Assembly (NCBI RefSeq): GCF_900167435.1
Contig: NZ_FUWS01000017.1
Span: 1-64,000 of the forward strand
DNA length: 64,000 bases
Origin: Marinactinospora thermotolerans DSM 45154
Lineage (GTDB): Bacteria > Actinomycetota > Actinomycetes > Streptosporangiales > Streptosporangiaceae
Reading direction: 5' to 3'
Position 1 is the first letter of the stretch. Each line of letters starts with the position of its first letter. The translations under genes were made by a program, and so were the position numbers. Below the pieces are notes generated by a model, which was not told the DNA's origin, made no database searches, and worked only from the letters and a program-made list of their open reading frames with translations. Shown here piece by piece: positions 42,396 to 51,361 of this stretch.

Positions 42396-43034
42396 TCAGG
42401 AGCCGAGACCCGCGAACAGCACCTCGGCCGCGGCGTTCCACTCCTCGACGAGATCGGTGGTCTCGGGCGCGCGCAGCCACTGGGTCTGGAGGCCGTCCAT
42501 CATCGCGACGAGCTGCCGGGCCAGCGACTCCGGCCGGTCGGTGAGGTCCCTGGCGAGCGCGGCGAGCACGGTGACCACCCGCTCCTGCCGGGCCACGAAA
42601 TAGGCGTGGGCGGGGTGGCCGGGGTTCAGGGACTCGGCGTCCAAGACGGTGAACAGCCGCACGATCTCGGGCTGGGACGCGTTGCGGCGCACCAGGGCGG
42701 AGCACATGCGCCGCAGGTCGACGCCTGAGGGGGGCCCGGCGGACAGGTCGCCGGGCAGGTCGTGCTCGTCGACGCCGAGCTGTTCGGCGAGGGCCCGGGC
42801 GTCCTCGGCGTCGCGGTGGTCCAGGACCGCGATGAGCAGCCCGTCCTTGGAGCCGACGTGGTGCAGCAGCCCGGGGACGGTCAGCCCGCAGCCGTCGGCG
42901 ACGTCCTGCATCGACAGTCCCCAGAAACCCCGTTCGGCGATCAGGCGGGTCGTCACCTCGACGATCTGCCGGCGTCGCTGCTCCGCCGGCAGACGCGGCC
43001 GATCCCGTCTATAGGTCGGCGCGCTCTCGGCCAT
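42396..43034 (-). CDS. TetR-family repressor facing the GH3 gene
   Basis: A 212-residue regulator. The HTH (RRRQIVEVTTRLIAERGFWGLSMQDVADGCGLTVPGLLHHVGSKDGLL) is followed by a helical ligand domain. It is divergent from the GH3 glycosidase, and the intervening palindrome at 43095-43131 overlaps a promoter, so it most likely represses the glycosidase and itself. The inducer is probably a sugar or glycoside, by inference. Confidence 0.88.
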   Translation of the reverse strand: MAESAPTYRRDRPRLPAEQRRRQIVEVTTRLIAERGFWGLSMQDVADGCGLTVPGLLHHVGSKDGLLIAVLDHRDAEDARALAEQLGVDEHDLPGDLSAGPPSGVDLRRMCSALVRRNASQPEIVRLFTVLDAESLNPGHPAHAYFVARQERVVTVLAALARDLTDRPESLARQLVAMMDGLQTQWLRAPETTDLVEEWNAAAEVLFAGLGS

Positions 43035-43063
43035 GTTCGAGCACCTCTCCCACCGGATACCTC

Positions 43064-43093
43064 TTGCCTGGTCAGCACCAGGATGGCTAGATT
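43064..43093 (+). promoter_or_regulatory. Promoter toward the GH3 gene
   Basis: TTGCCT (43064-43069), 18 bases, TAGATT (43088-43093). The predicted start near 43100 falls inside the left arm of the operator. The leader to the GH3 start would be about 435 bases. Confidence 0.55.
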
Positions 43094-43094
43094 A

Positions 43095-43131
43095 ACGTCT
43101 ACCTACTAACTACTAGGTAGTAGGTAGACGT
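43095..43131. promoter_or_regulatory. Large palindromic operator
   Basis: ACGTCTACCTACT (43095-43107) and AGTAGGTAGACGT (43119-43131) are perfect 13-base arms around an 11-base centre. The centre itself repeats CTACTAGGT, so overlapping half-sites exist. It lies on the predicted transcription start of the GH3 promoter. Confidence 0.75.
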
Positions 43132-43534
43132 CGTGGTCCCGTCCACCGAGCAGGGGGCGATCGCACAGCATGGCCCGAACACCAGCGGTCCGACCGTCCC
43201 ACGGCCCGCCCGGCGCGAGCGCCGCTCCCCTCCTCGCGCCCCGGACTCCGGGAGGACGGAGGGCCCGCCCGTGAGGGCCCGCCCGCTCCGGCCCCCGCCG
43301 GCGCCCTCCCCGCCACGCGACCCCGCCCGCCCAGACGCCTCCCCGCCCGCTCGACAGGGCCGGACCGTGGACGCGGCGGGAGCGGCGGGGCGCCCGGGAA
43401 CCGGCGTCCGCGGCCCTTCCCAGGCCACACGACGCCCGCGCGCGGCGGTTCCGCGTCCGGACAGGGCCGCGTCCACCGCGGGCGTCCCGTTCCTTTCCGG
43501 CACCCCGTCCGACCACCAGTCACGAGAGGAAGCC
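43132..43534. other. 403-base leader between operator and GH3 gene
   Basis: The GH3 frame stays open upstream to 43133, but its translation here is Pro/Arg-rich. The strong GAGAGGA site at the ATG 43535 argues that this is untranslated. I see no further gene. Confidence 0.4.
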
Positions 43535-45814
43535 ATGAGCGAAACCACCGACCTCAGCCTGGAGGAGAGGGCCGCGCTCGGCAGCGGCGCCGACTTCTGG
43601 ACCACGAAGGCCGTCGGCCCCGTCCCGGCGATCTCACTGACCGACGGGCCGCACGGCGTGCGCAAGCAGACCGGCGCGTCGGACCACCTGGGGCTTTCGG
43701 CGAGCATCCCCGCGACGTGCTTCCCGCCCGCGGTCGGGCTCGGCCAGTCCTGGGACCCCGAACTCGTCGAGCGCGTCGGCGCGGCCCTGGGCGACGAAAG
43801 CCGGGCCGCCGGGGTGAACGTGCTGCTCGGCCCCGGTGTGAACATCAAGCGCGACCCGCGCTGTGGCCGCAACTTCGAGTACTACTCGGAGGACCCGCTC
43901 GTCTCCGGCGTTCTCGGCGCGGCCTGGGTGAAGGGACTGCAGAGCCGCGGCGTGGGCGCCTCGGTGAAGCACTTCGCGGCCAACAACGCCGAGCATGACC
44001 GGATGCGTTCGAGTTCCGACATCGACCCCCGCACGCTGCGCGAGATCTACCTGCGCGCGTTCCAGCGGGTCGTCGAGGAGGCGCGCCCCTGGACGGTGAT
44101 GTGCTCCTACAACCGGATCAACGGGACCTACGCCGGTGAGAACGCGTGGCTGTTGACATCGGTCCTGCGCGACGAGTGGGGTTTCGACGGCGTCGTGGTC
44201 AGCGACTGGGGTGCCGTGCGGGACCGGGTCGCCTCGGTGGCGGCCGGCCTGGATCTTGAGATGCCGGCGACCGGTGGCGTGTCGGACGCGCGCGTGGTGG
44301 CCGCGGTCGCCGCCGGCGAGCTGGACGCGGCGGCCGTCGACCGTTCCGCGCGGCGCGTCGCGCGGCTCGCCGCCCGGGCCGCCGAGGGGGCGCGCGAGGG
44401 GGCGACGTTCGACGTCGACGCCCACCACGCCCTCGCCCGCGAGGCGGCCGGGCGCGGCGTCGTCCTGCTCAAGAACGACGGCGCGCTGCTTCCGCTCGCG
44501 CCCGGCGGCTCGATCGCCGTCATCGGCGAGTTCGCGCAGGCGCCGCGCTACCAGGGCGGCGGCAGTTCGCACGTGAACCCCACCCGCCTGGACGTTCCGC
44601 TCGACGAGGTGCGCCGGCTCGCCGGCGACGGCGACGTCTCCTTCTCCCCCGGTTTCACGACGGACGGGTCCGGCGACGCCGAGGCGTTGCGCGCCGAGGC
44701 GGTGCGGGCCGCGGCCGCCGCGCGGACCGCCGTCGTCTTCCTCGGGCTGGCCGCGCGGCAGGAGTCGGAGGGCTTCGACCGGGAGCACATCGAGCTGCCC
44801 CGGGAGCAGGTCGAACTGCTGGAGGCCGTCGTGCGGGCGCAGCCGCGCACCGTCGTCGTCCTCTCCCACGGGGGCGTGCTGCGGCTCGCCCCGGTCGCCG
44901 AGCTGGCGCCCGCGATCCTCGACGGCGCCCTGCTCGGGCAGGCGGGCGGCGGCGCGATCGCCGACGTGCTGTTCGGTGTCGTCAACCCGTCGGGGCGGTT
45001 GACGGAGACCGTCCCGGTGCGGTTGGAGGACTCCCCCGCCTACCTGTCCTTCCCCGGCGAGCACGGGCACGTGCTGTACGGTGAGCGGATCTTCGTCGGC
45101 TACCGCTGGTACGACGCCCGCGGCCTGGAGGTCACCTTCCCGTTCGGGCACGGCCTGTCCTACACCGAGTTCACCTACTCCGGCCTGGAGCTGGCGCCCT
45201 CCGAGGCGGGGGTGGCCGTGCGGCTCACGGTGTCGAACACGGGGACGCGGGCCGGGCGCGAGGTGGTGCAGGTCTACGCGGGGCTGCCGGCCTCGGAGGT
45301 GGCCCGGGCGCCGCGCTGGCTCGCCGGGTTCGCGGGGGTCACGTTGGACCCCGGCGAGAGCCGCACCGTCGAGCTGCTGCTCCGCCGGGAGGACCTCGCC
45401 TATTGGGATGTGCGGCAGGACCGTTGGGTGGTCGAGGGCGGCGACTACGTGATCTCGGTGGGCGCCTCCAGCCGCGACCTGCGCCTGACGGGGACCGTGG
45501 CCCTCGACGGCGACGGCGTCCGTCCGCCGCTCACCCTGGAGTCGACTCTCGGCGAGGTGCTCGCCGACCCCGTGGCCGGCCCGGTGCTGATGGAGGCCAT
45601 GAGCGGCAGCGCCCTTCCCGGTGTAGCCGGCGATGAGGGGGCCGACCTGGGCATGGACATGCAGCGGATGATGGCGTCGATCCCGATCGACCGGATGGTC
45701 GCCTTCTCCGGCGGCCGGGTGGACCGCGCCCGGCTGGAGCAGCTGCTGGAGCACGCCAACGCGCGGCGCTCGACCGGTGCCCCCGCCGCGACCGGGACCG
45801 GGAAGGACTCCTGA
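43535..45814 (+). CDS. GH3-family beta-glucosidase, cytoplasmic
   Basis: A 759-residue glycoside hydrolase family 3 enzyme. Substrate Asp in LTDGPHGVR, then KHFAANNAEHDR, and nucleophile Asp224 in GVVVSDWGAV. The second alpha/beta sandwich follows (GRGVVLLKNDGALLPL, GGGSSHVNPTRLD, FLGLAARQESEGFDR). The last third has a PA-free fibronectin-III-like domain (EVVQVYAGLPASEVARAPRWLAGFAGVTLDPGES). There is no signal peptide, so it acts on imported glycosides. Start ATG 43535 has GAGAGGA. Confidence 0.93.
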   Translation: MSETTDLSLEERAALGSGADFWTTKAVGPVPAISLTDGPHGVRKQTGASDHLGLSASIPATCFPPAVGLGQSWDPELVERVGAALGDESRAAGVNVLLGPGVNIKRDPRCGRNFEYYSEDPLVSGVLGAAWVKGLQSRGVGASVKHFAANNAEHDRMRSSSDIDPRTLREIYLRAFQRVVEEARPWTVMCSYNRINGTYAGENAWLLTSVLRDEWGFDGVVVSDWGAVRDRVASVAAGLDLEMPATGGVSDARVVAAVAAGELDAAAVDRSARRVARLAARAAEGAREGATFDVDAHHALAREAAGRGVVLLKNDGALLPLAPGGSIAVIGEFAQAPRYQGGGSSHVNPTRLDVPLDEVRRLAGDGDVSFSPGFTTDGSGDAEALRAEAVRAAAAARTAVVFLGLAARQESEGFDREHIELPREQVELLEAVVRAQPRTVVVLSHGGVLRLAPVAELAPAILDGALLGQAGGGAIADVLFGVVNPSGRLTETVPVRLEDSPAYLSFPGEHGHVLYGERIFVGYRWYDARGLEVTFPFGHGLSYTEFTYSGLELAPSEAGVAVRLTVSNTGTRAGREVVQVYAGLPASEVARAPRWLAGFAGVTLDPGESRTVELLLRREDLAYWDVRQDRWVVEGGDYVISVGASSRDLRLTGTVALDGDGVRPPLTLESTLGEVLADPVAGPVLMEAMSGSALPGVAGDEGADLGMDMQRMMASIPIDRMVAFSGGRVDRARLEQLLEHANARRSTGAPAATGTGKDS

Positions 45815-45818
45815 GCGA

Positions 45819-45864
45819 CGCGGCGGGCGCCCCACCGGACCCACCGGCCGGGGCGCCCGCCGCG
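45819..45864 (+). terminator. Hairpin with 15-bp stem after GH3
   Basis: CGCGGCGGGCGCCCC (45819-45833) pairs with GGGGCGCCCGCCGCG (45850-45864) around a 16-base loop, starting just five bases after the stop codon. Confidence 0.65.
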
Positions 45865-46043
45865 CCGTGATCTCCCACGGAGGAACGGCACGGCCCCCGT
45901 GAAGAGGGCGCCGAGCTCCCCCGCCACGTGCCCCGGCACGATGCGGAGGATCGACGACGGCGCAGGCCGAGCGTCCGGACCGCGGCGACCGCGTGGTCCC
46001 TCGTCGGGCCGGACGCTCGCCGCGAGGACCGCGAACGCGTCCC

Positions 46044-46505
46044 CTAACCGACCCGTTCCAGGGTGGCGAGCGCGCTCAGCGCACCCAGCTCCCAGCACGC
46101 CTCGCGGGCCGCGGCGTCCGGGGCGCCGGTGACGCTGACCGGGGGACGGTGCCGGTGCCAGGACATGCCCTTGGCGATCGCCTCGACGGCGCGGACCGCG
46201 CCCGCGGTGTCGTCGTTGCCGTGCACGTACAGCGCGTAGGGCAGGCCGGCCGTGTCGGTCAGGCACGGGTAGTAAACACCGTCGAAGAAATGTTTGAGGG
46301 CGCCGGACATGTAGCCGATGTTGGCGGGCGTGCCGAGGACGACGCCGTCCGCGGCCAGGACATCGACGGCCGTCGCCGCGAGCGCGGGACGGGTGACCAC
46401 CTCGACGCCCTCGATCTCGTCGGTGCGCGCCCCCTCCAGCACGGCCTCCAACAGGACCTGCGTGGCCGGTGACGGGGTGTGGTGCACGATCAGCAGTCGG
46501 GCCAT
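46044..46505 (-). CDS. Flavodoxin-like NAD(P)H-dependent FMN protein
   Basis: A 153-residue flavodoxin fold. The FMN phosphate loop reads HHTPSPATQVLLEAV, and GVVLGTPANIGYMSGALKHFFDGVYY is the isoalloxazine-side loop, as in WrbA/flavodoxin-like reductases. The start at ATG 46505 has only a weak GGTGG. It is the last gene before the ehu transporter. The redox partner is unknown. Confidence 0.82.
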   Translation of the reverse strand: MARLLIVHHTPSPATQVLLEAVLEGARTDEIEGVEVVTRPALAATAVDVLAADGVVLGTPANIGYMSGALKHFFDGVYYPCLTDTAGLPYALYVHGNDDTAGAVRAVEAIAKGMSWHRHRPPVSVTGAPDAAAREACWELGALSALATLERVG

Positions 46506-46582
46506 GCCACCAGCTTCGCAGAGGAGCCGCCGCGCCGGGGAGAACCGGGCCGGCCGGGCCTGCGCGGCCGGCCCGGCGGGTC

Positions 46583-47404
46583 TCACCCCTCCAGGACCGC
46601 GTGCAGGAACTCCTTGGTGCGTTCCTCGTGGGGGTCGCCGAAGATCTGTTCCGGCGGCCCCTCCTCGACGATCCGGCCCTGGTCGAACATCAGCACCCGG
46701 TGAGAGACGTCCTTGGCGAAGGCCATCTCGTGGGTCACCGACAGCATCGTGATGTCGGTGGTGCGCGCGATCTCGCGCAGCACGTCCAAGACCCCCGCGA
46801 CCAGCTCGGGGTCCAGGGCCGAGGTCACCTCGTCGAGCAGCAGGATCTGCGGGCGCATCGCCAGCGCCCGGGCGATCGCGACCCGTTGCTGCTGCCCTCC
46901 GGAGAGCTGGGTGGGGTGGGCGTCGATCTTCTGCCGCAGCCCCACCATGTCCAGCAGCTCCTCCGCCCGCTGGTCGGCCTCCTCCCGGGAGATCCCCAGC
47001 GTGTGGACGGGCGCCTCGGTGATGTTGCGGCGCACGCTCATGTTCGGGAACAGGTTGAACTGCTGGAAGACCATCCCGATCTTCTTACGCACCTCACGCT
47101 GGTGCTTCTCGTTGGCCGGGACGAGCCGCCCGTTACGCCGCATGTGGCTGAGCGAATCGCCGTTGACCCAGATGACGCCGCCGTTGACCCGCTCCAACGT
47201 CATCAACAGCCGCAGGATCGTGGTCTTACCCGAACCGCTGGGACCGATCAGGGTGACCCGTTCGCCCGCGTCCACGGTGAAGTCGAGTTCACGCAGGACG
47301 ACGTTGCGGCCGAACCTCTTGACCACCTTGTCGAACCGGATCAGCGGCTCCTCACCGGGGGCGTGACCCGCGGCGCCGGCCGGGAGGTTGTCAGATTGCG
47401 GCAT
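46583..47404 (-). CDS. ehuA: Ectoine/hydroxyectoine ABC transporter ATP-binding protein
   Basis: A 273-residue polar-amino-acid-type ATPase. Walker A GPSGSGKTT, Q-loop VFQQFNLFPNMSV, signature LSGGQQQR, Walker B ILLLDEVTSALD and the switch His in VTHEM. The gene order ehuB-ehuC-ehuD-ehuA directly behind ectABCD identifies it as the Ehu importer. It overlaps ehuD by 14 bases. Confidence 0.92.
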   Translation of the reverse strand: MPQSDNLPAGAAGHAPGEEPLIRFDKVVKRFGRNVVLRELDFTVDAGERVTLIGPSGSGKTTILRLLMTLERVNGGVIWVNGDSLSHMRRNGRLVPANEKHQREVRKKIGMVFQQFNLFPNMSVRRNITEAPVHTLGISREEADQRAEELLDMVGLRQKIDAHPTQLSGGQQQRVAIARALAMRPQILLLDEVTSALDPELVAGVLDVLREIARTTDITMLSVTHEMAFAKDVSHRVLMFDQGRIVEEGPPEQIFGDPHEERTKEFLHAVLEG

Positions 47405-48044
47405 AGCGTCGCTCCAGGAATCGGATCAGGATCGCGGCCGGCACGCTCACGCAGATGAAGAGCAGGCCGACCACCGTCATCATTTCGAGGTACTTGAAGT
47501 ACTGGCCACCCAGGCGGTTGGCCTCGAACAGCAGCTCGGGCACGGTGATCGCGAACAGCAGCGGGGTGTCCTTGAACATCGAGATCAGGTAGTTGCCCAG
47601 CGCCGGGATCACCCTGCGCACCGCCTGCGGCAGGACCACCGCCGTCCAGGTGCGGCGGGCCGGCAGGCTCAGCGCCCGGGCCGCCTCCCACTGGCCGCGC
47701 GGCACCCCCTCCAGACCCGAGCGGTACACCTCGGCGGTGTAGGCCGCGTAGTGGACGCCCAGTCCGATGATGCCCGCCGTCAACGGCGAGAGCTGGACCC
47801 CCACAGATGGCAGCACGTAGAAGACGAAGAAGAGCTGGACCAGCAGCGGCGTGCAGCGGATGAACTCCATGACCCAGTGCACGACGGCGGCCACCGGACG
47901 CGGCGCCGCGCGCCGGACCATCGCCACGACCAACCCCAGGACCAGCGCGAACGCATAGGAGACGACCGTGGCCAACAAGGTGTAGCGCAGGCCCAGCAGC
48001 AGGTCGGGCAGGACCTCGCCGACGAATCCCCAGTCGAACGTCAC
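47391..48044 (-). CDS. ehuD: Ectoine ABC transporter permease
   Basis: A 217-residue HisM-type permease with about five membrane segments. The EAA loop reads GQWEAARALSLPARRTWTAVVLPQAVRRVIPALGN. It overlaps ehuC by 4 bases. With EhuC it forms the channel for ectoine and hydroxyectoine uptake. Confidence 0.9.
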   Translation of the reverse strand: MTFDWGFVGEVLPDLLLGLRYTLLATVVSYAFALVLGLVVAMVRRAAPRPVAAVVHWVMEFIRCTPLLVQLFFVFYVLPSVGVQLSPLTAGIIGLGVHYAAYTAEVYRSGLEGVPRGQWEAARALSLPARRTWTAVVLPQAVRRVIPALGNYLISMFKDTPLLFAITVPELLFEANRLGGQYFKYLEMMTVVGLLFICVSVPAAILIRFLERRYAAI

Positions 48045-48754
48045 GCTCCACCGCCCTTCACCGCGGCGGCGATCCGGCCGCCGCGCCTCGTCGGCTTCGC
48101 CGGAGCCCGGCCCAGCCGCCGGTCGGCCCGGCGCTCGGCCATCCGCACGAAGAACAGCAGGACCTGGGCGATGATGAAGTACATGACCAGGGCCGCGGTG
48201 AACGCCAGCGCCGTGTCACCGGAGAAGGTGCGCAGCTGCTGGGCGACGAACGTCAGGTCCGACACCGCGATGAGCGAGACGACCGCGCTGCCCTTCATCA
48301 GCTCGATCGCCAGGTTGCCGAACGTGGGCAGCATCTGCGCCCACGCCTGCGGCAGGATCACCATGCGCATCCGCTGCACGGGGGTCATGTTCAACGCCAC
48401 CGTGGCCTCGTACTGGGCCCGGGGCACGGCCTTGATCGCGCCGCGCACGTTCTCGGCGCCATAGGCCCCGACGTTGAGCCCGAGCGCGAGGATCGCGGCG
48501 AACACCGGTTCCACCCGGTAGCCGGTGACCAGCGGCAGGGCGTAGAACAGCCAGAACATCAGCACCAGCGCCGCCACACCGCGGAACACCTCGACGTAGA
48601 CGGCCGCGGCCGCGCGCAGCACCGGGTTGCGGACGCTGCCCACGATGCCGACCGTCATCGCGATGACGAACGCCAGGGCGCAGCCGCCGAGCGTGATCAG
48701 CAGGGTGTACCAGGCGCCGTTGAGGTACAACGGCAGGAGGTCGAAGAAGGTCAT
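48041..48754 (-). CDS. ehuC: Ectoine ABC transporter permease
   Basis: A 237-residue permease of the same family. The EAA loop reads AQYEATVALNMTPVQRMRMVILPQAWAQMLPTFGN, and FRGVAALVLMFWLFYALP lies in the first half. The C-terminus is a basic tail. It follows ehuB by ten bases. Confidence 0.9.
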   Translation of the reverse strand: MTFFDLLPLYLNGAWYTLLITLGGCALAFVIAMTVGIVGSVRNPVLRAAAAVYVEVFRGVAALVLMFWLFYALPLVTGYRVEPVFAAILALGLNVGAYGAENVRGAIKAVPRAQYEATVALNMTPVQRMRMVILPQAWAQMLPTFGNLAIELMKGSAVVSLIAVSDLTFVAQQLRTFSGDTALAFTAALVMYFIIAQVLLFFVRMAERRADRRLGRAPAKPTRRGGRIAAAVKGGGA

Positions 48755-48764
48755 CGTGGTCTCC

Positions 48765-49673
48765 TCACGCCCGGCACAGACGGTCGGCGGTCAGATCGCC
48801 GGGGAGTTCCTCCTCGGTGAACCCGAACGGTTCGATGATCTCCAGCAGGCGCCCGCTGTCCTTGAAGTCGGCCAGGACACCGTTGAAGGCGTCCCGCAGG
48901 TCGGTGTCGGCCGGGCGCACCGCGAACCCCCCGCCGCCGATGATCTCCTCGCCCGTCTCCTGATCGATCGGGAAGAACCCCTCGGTCACCTCGAAAGGGC
49001 CGCCCCGCTGGTCCAGCATCCAGCGCAGTGAGATCGCGGTCAGCGCGACCGCGTCGATCCGGCCGGTCTCCAGCAGCTCATAGGCGCTGGGCGTGTCCGG
49101 GGCGGTCTGGATCTGGGCGGCGGGAACCCCCTGCCCCTCGGCCATCTGCTGTTCGACGGTCGCGTTCATGACGCACAACACGGCGTCGGGGTTGTCGGCG
49201 ACGTCGCCGAACGTGGTGATGCCGAGCGGGTTGCCCTCGCGGACCAGGAAGGCGGTGCGGCTGAGGTAGTCCGGGTCGGTGAACGCGACCTGCTCGCAGC
49301 GTTCGGGGGTGATCGCCATCCCGGCGGCCACCATGTCGAACTGGCCGCCCACCAGGCCCGGGATCAGGCCGCTGAACTGGACCGGGACGCCGCGGATCTC
49401 CTCGATCCCCAGCTCGGCGAAGATCGCCTTGGCGAGTTCGGGGGCCTCGCCGGTGAGTTCACCGGTGGCCAGGTCGGTGTAGCCGTAGGGGGCCTCGTTG
49501 GCGAATCCGACGTTGATGTACCCCTGTTCGCGGATCCGGTCGAAGGTGTTGCCGGTACCGACCTTCGAACAGCCGCTCAACAGCGGCGGTGCAAGGAGCG
49601 CGGCCAGACCGGCGCCGCCCGCGCTCGCGAAGAAGCGCCGGCGGTCCGGACCGCTTCCTCGAATCCTCGTCAT
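48765..49673 (-). CDS. ehuB: Ectoine-binding lipoprotein, Tat-exported
   Basis: A 302-residue solute-binding protein. A twin-Arg motif DRRRFFASAGG and lipobox LLSGC (Cys35) indicate Tat export followed by lipid anchoring. The mature domain has ANEAPYGYTD, FSGLIPGLVGGQFDMVAAGMAITPERCEQVAFTDPDY, as in EhuB and related family-3 binding proteins. It heads the ehu genes, separated from ectD by 215 bases that carry two hairpins. Confidence 0.92.
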   Translation of the reverse strand: MTRIRGSGPDRRRFFASAGGAGLAALLAPPLLSGCSKVGTGNTFDRIREQGYINVGFANEAPYGYTDLATGELTGEAPELAKAIFAELGIEEIRGVPVQFSGLIPGLVGGQFDMVAAGMAITPERCEQVAFTDPDYLSRTAFLVREGNPLGITTFGDVADNPDAVLCVMNATVEQQMAEGQGVPAAQIQTAPDTPSAYELLETGRIDAVALTAISLRWMLDQRGGPFEVTEGFFPIDQETGEEIIGGGGFAVRPADTDLRDAFNGVLADFKDSGRLLEIIEPFGFTEEELPGDLTADRLCRA

Positions 49674-49694
49674 GCTCTTCTCCTCGGGGAACCA

Positions 49695-49729
49695 CGCGGC
49701 GCCCCCTCCCCGAGGGAGGGGGCGCCGCG
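49695..49729. terminator. Hairpin between ectD and ehuB, 16-bp stem
   Basis: Arms 49695-49710 and 49714-49729 pair perfectly across a CGA loop. A second inverted repeat GGGGGTGGGG / CCCCACCCCC lies at 49745-49786. Both would be transcribed between ectD and ehuB and could partly uncouple transport from synthesis. Confidence 0.65.
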
Positions 49730-49888
49730 CGTCTTGTGCGGGATGGGGGTGGGGTGGCCCGGTGGAACCGGTCCCGCCCCACCCCCGTGCCCCGCCGGGC
49801 GGACGGTACCCGGCCGGTCACGGGCGCGTGCCCGCCAAGCGGGCGTGCCCGCGATCGGCCGGTCCTAACATCCGCTCCGGCGAAGGCG

Positions 49889-50800
49889 TCAGATCACCGG
49901 CGTGAAATCACGCGCGCCGACGAACGTGGGCCGCGGGCTGGGCGCCGCGAAAGGCTCCCCGCACGTGTTGTCGACGCTGTTGAAGACGATGAACACGTTG
50001 GAACGGGGATAGGGCGAGATGTTGCCGCTGGACCCGTGCATGCAGTTGCAGTCGAAGAAAAGGCCGGTACCGGCCGGTCCGGTGATCATGTCGATGCCGT
50101 GCTTGTCGGCCAGGATCGTCAGGCTGCTCGGATCGGGAGTGCCGATCTCCTGCTTCTTCAGCGAGTCGCGATAATGCCCCTCGGGCGTCTCGCCGACACA
50201 GCTCACATAGGTCTTGTGCGACCCCGGCATGATCATCAGGCACCCGTTGTAGGGGTGGTTGTCGGTCAGCGCCAGCGAGAGGCTGACCGCCCGCGGCCGG
50301 GGCATGCCGTCCTCGGCGTGCCAGGTCTCGAAGTCGGAGTGCCAGTAGAAGTCACCCCCGCCGAAGCCCGGCTTGTAGTTCACCCGGCTCTGGTGGACGT
50401 AGACGTCGGAGCCGAGGATCTGGCGGGCGCGGCCCACCACGCGCGGGTCGCGGACCAGCTTCGCGAACACCTCGCTGATCTTGTGCACCTCGAAGATGGA
50501 ACGGACCTCGTCGGAGGAACGCTCGACGATGGTGCGCTCGTCCCGCTTGATCGCCTCGTCACCGGCGAGCCGGTCCAGCTCGGCGCGGTAGATGGCGAGC
50601 TCCTCGGCGGTCACCAGCGCCTCGGCCTGGTAGTAGCCCTTGGTGTCGAAGGAGTCCAGCTCCTCCTGGGACATCGGGCCGTCGGCCGCGGTCCCCCAGA
50701 CCGCGGGGTCCCTGCGGTAGAGCAGTGCGGGTTCGGTTCCCTTGCGCGTCGGGTAGTCGTCCGTGGTCGGCTGTTCGAAGTCGGTCGTGATCAGTGTCAT
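49889..50800 (-). CDS. ectD: Ectoine 5-hydroxylase
   Basis: A 303-residue Fe(II)/2-oxoglutarate dioxygenase that makes 5-hydroxyectoine. The signature FYWHSDFETWHAEDGM gives His154 and Asp156, and His255 in MHGSSGN completes the iron triad. These positions match the spacing in studied EctD enzymes. Start ATG 50800 follows GGAGGGGG. It is last in ectABCD. Confidence 0.96.
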   Translation of the reverse strand: MTLITTDFEQPTTDDYPTRKGTEPALLYRRDPAVWGTAADGPMSQEELDSFDTKGYYQAEALVTAEELAIYRAELDRLAGDEAIKRDERTIVERSSDEVRSIFEVHKISEVFAKLVRDPRVVGRARQILGSDVYVHQSRVNYKPGFGGGDFYWHSDFETWHAEDGMPRPRAVSLSLALTDNHPYNGCLMIMPGSHKTYVSCVGETPEGHYRDSLKKQEIGTPDPSSLTILADKHGIDMITGPAGTGLFFDCNCMHGSSGNISPYPRSNVFIVFNSVDNTCGEPFAAPSPRPTFVGARDFTPVI

Positions 50801-50855
50801 CTTCGAGCCCCCTCCAGGGATCTCTGTCCTGCGCTGTGCCCGGACCGGTCGCGCC

Positions 50856-51260
50856 CTACCTCTGTGCCGCGGGCTCCTCGTGCAACAACGGGTAGACCCC
50901 GTTCTCATCGTGAACCTCGCGGCCCGTCACCGGCGGGTTGAACACGCACAGCACCCGGAAGTCGGTCTTGGGACGGACCGTGTGGTGCTCGTGCCCGTCG
51001 AGGAGGTAGAGCGTGCCGGGCGTGATCAGATGGGTCTCGCCCGTCTCCTCGTTGGTGACCTCCGCCTCGCCCTCGATGCAGTGCACGAGCTCGATGTGGT
51101 TGGCGTACCACATGCGCGTCTCGGTGCCCGCGTACAAGACGGTCTCGTGGAACGAGAAACCAACACCGTCCCTGGCGAGCACGACGCGGCGGCTGCGCCA
51201 GGTCTCGGTCTTGATGTCGGCGTCGGTGTCGTTGACGTCGTCCAGGCTGCGAACGATCAC
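50856..51260 (-). CDS. ectC: Ectoine synthase
   Basis: A 134-residue cupin that cyclises N-acetyl-diaminobutyrate to ectoine. It starts [20 protein letters not shown] and has the metal-site strand [35 protein letters not shown] and [27 protein letters not shown] 51260 has GAGGAGA upstream. The mature length is standard. Confidence 0.96.
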   Translation of the reverse strand: MIVRSLDDVNDTDADIKTETWRSRRVVLARDGVGFSFHETVLYAGTETRMWYANHIELVHCIEGEAEVTNEETGETHLITPGTLYLLDGHEHHTVRPKTDFRVLCVFNPPVTGREVHDENGVYPLLHEEPAAQR

Positions 51261-51313
51261 GGCGGTCGCGTCTCCTCTTCCTTCTCTCGCGGTGGGGACG
51301 GTGTCCCCGAGTA

Positions 51314-51340
51314 CGGGGCCCGGATTCGCTCCGGGCCCCG
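51314..51340. other. Intra-operon hairpin between ectB and ectC
   Basis: CGGGGCCCGGA (51314-51324) pairs with TCCGGGCCCCG (51330-51340) around a 5-base loop. In the minus-strand transcript it lies in the 101-base ectB-ectC gap and may act as an attenuator or RNA stabiliser. Confidence 0.55.
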
Positions 51341-51361
51341 GGTCCTTCTGCCGGCCGCGGC

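Noticed and set aside
42136-42705. Minus-strand frame overlapping the 3' part of the TetR gene and the gap behind it
   Set aside because: Low-complexity translation; the TetR frame explains the region.
43133-43534. N-terminal extension of the GH3 enzyme
   Set aside because: Open frame but Pro/Arg-rich, no signal peptide, and a strong ribosome site immediately precedes ATG 43535.
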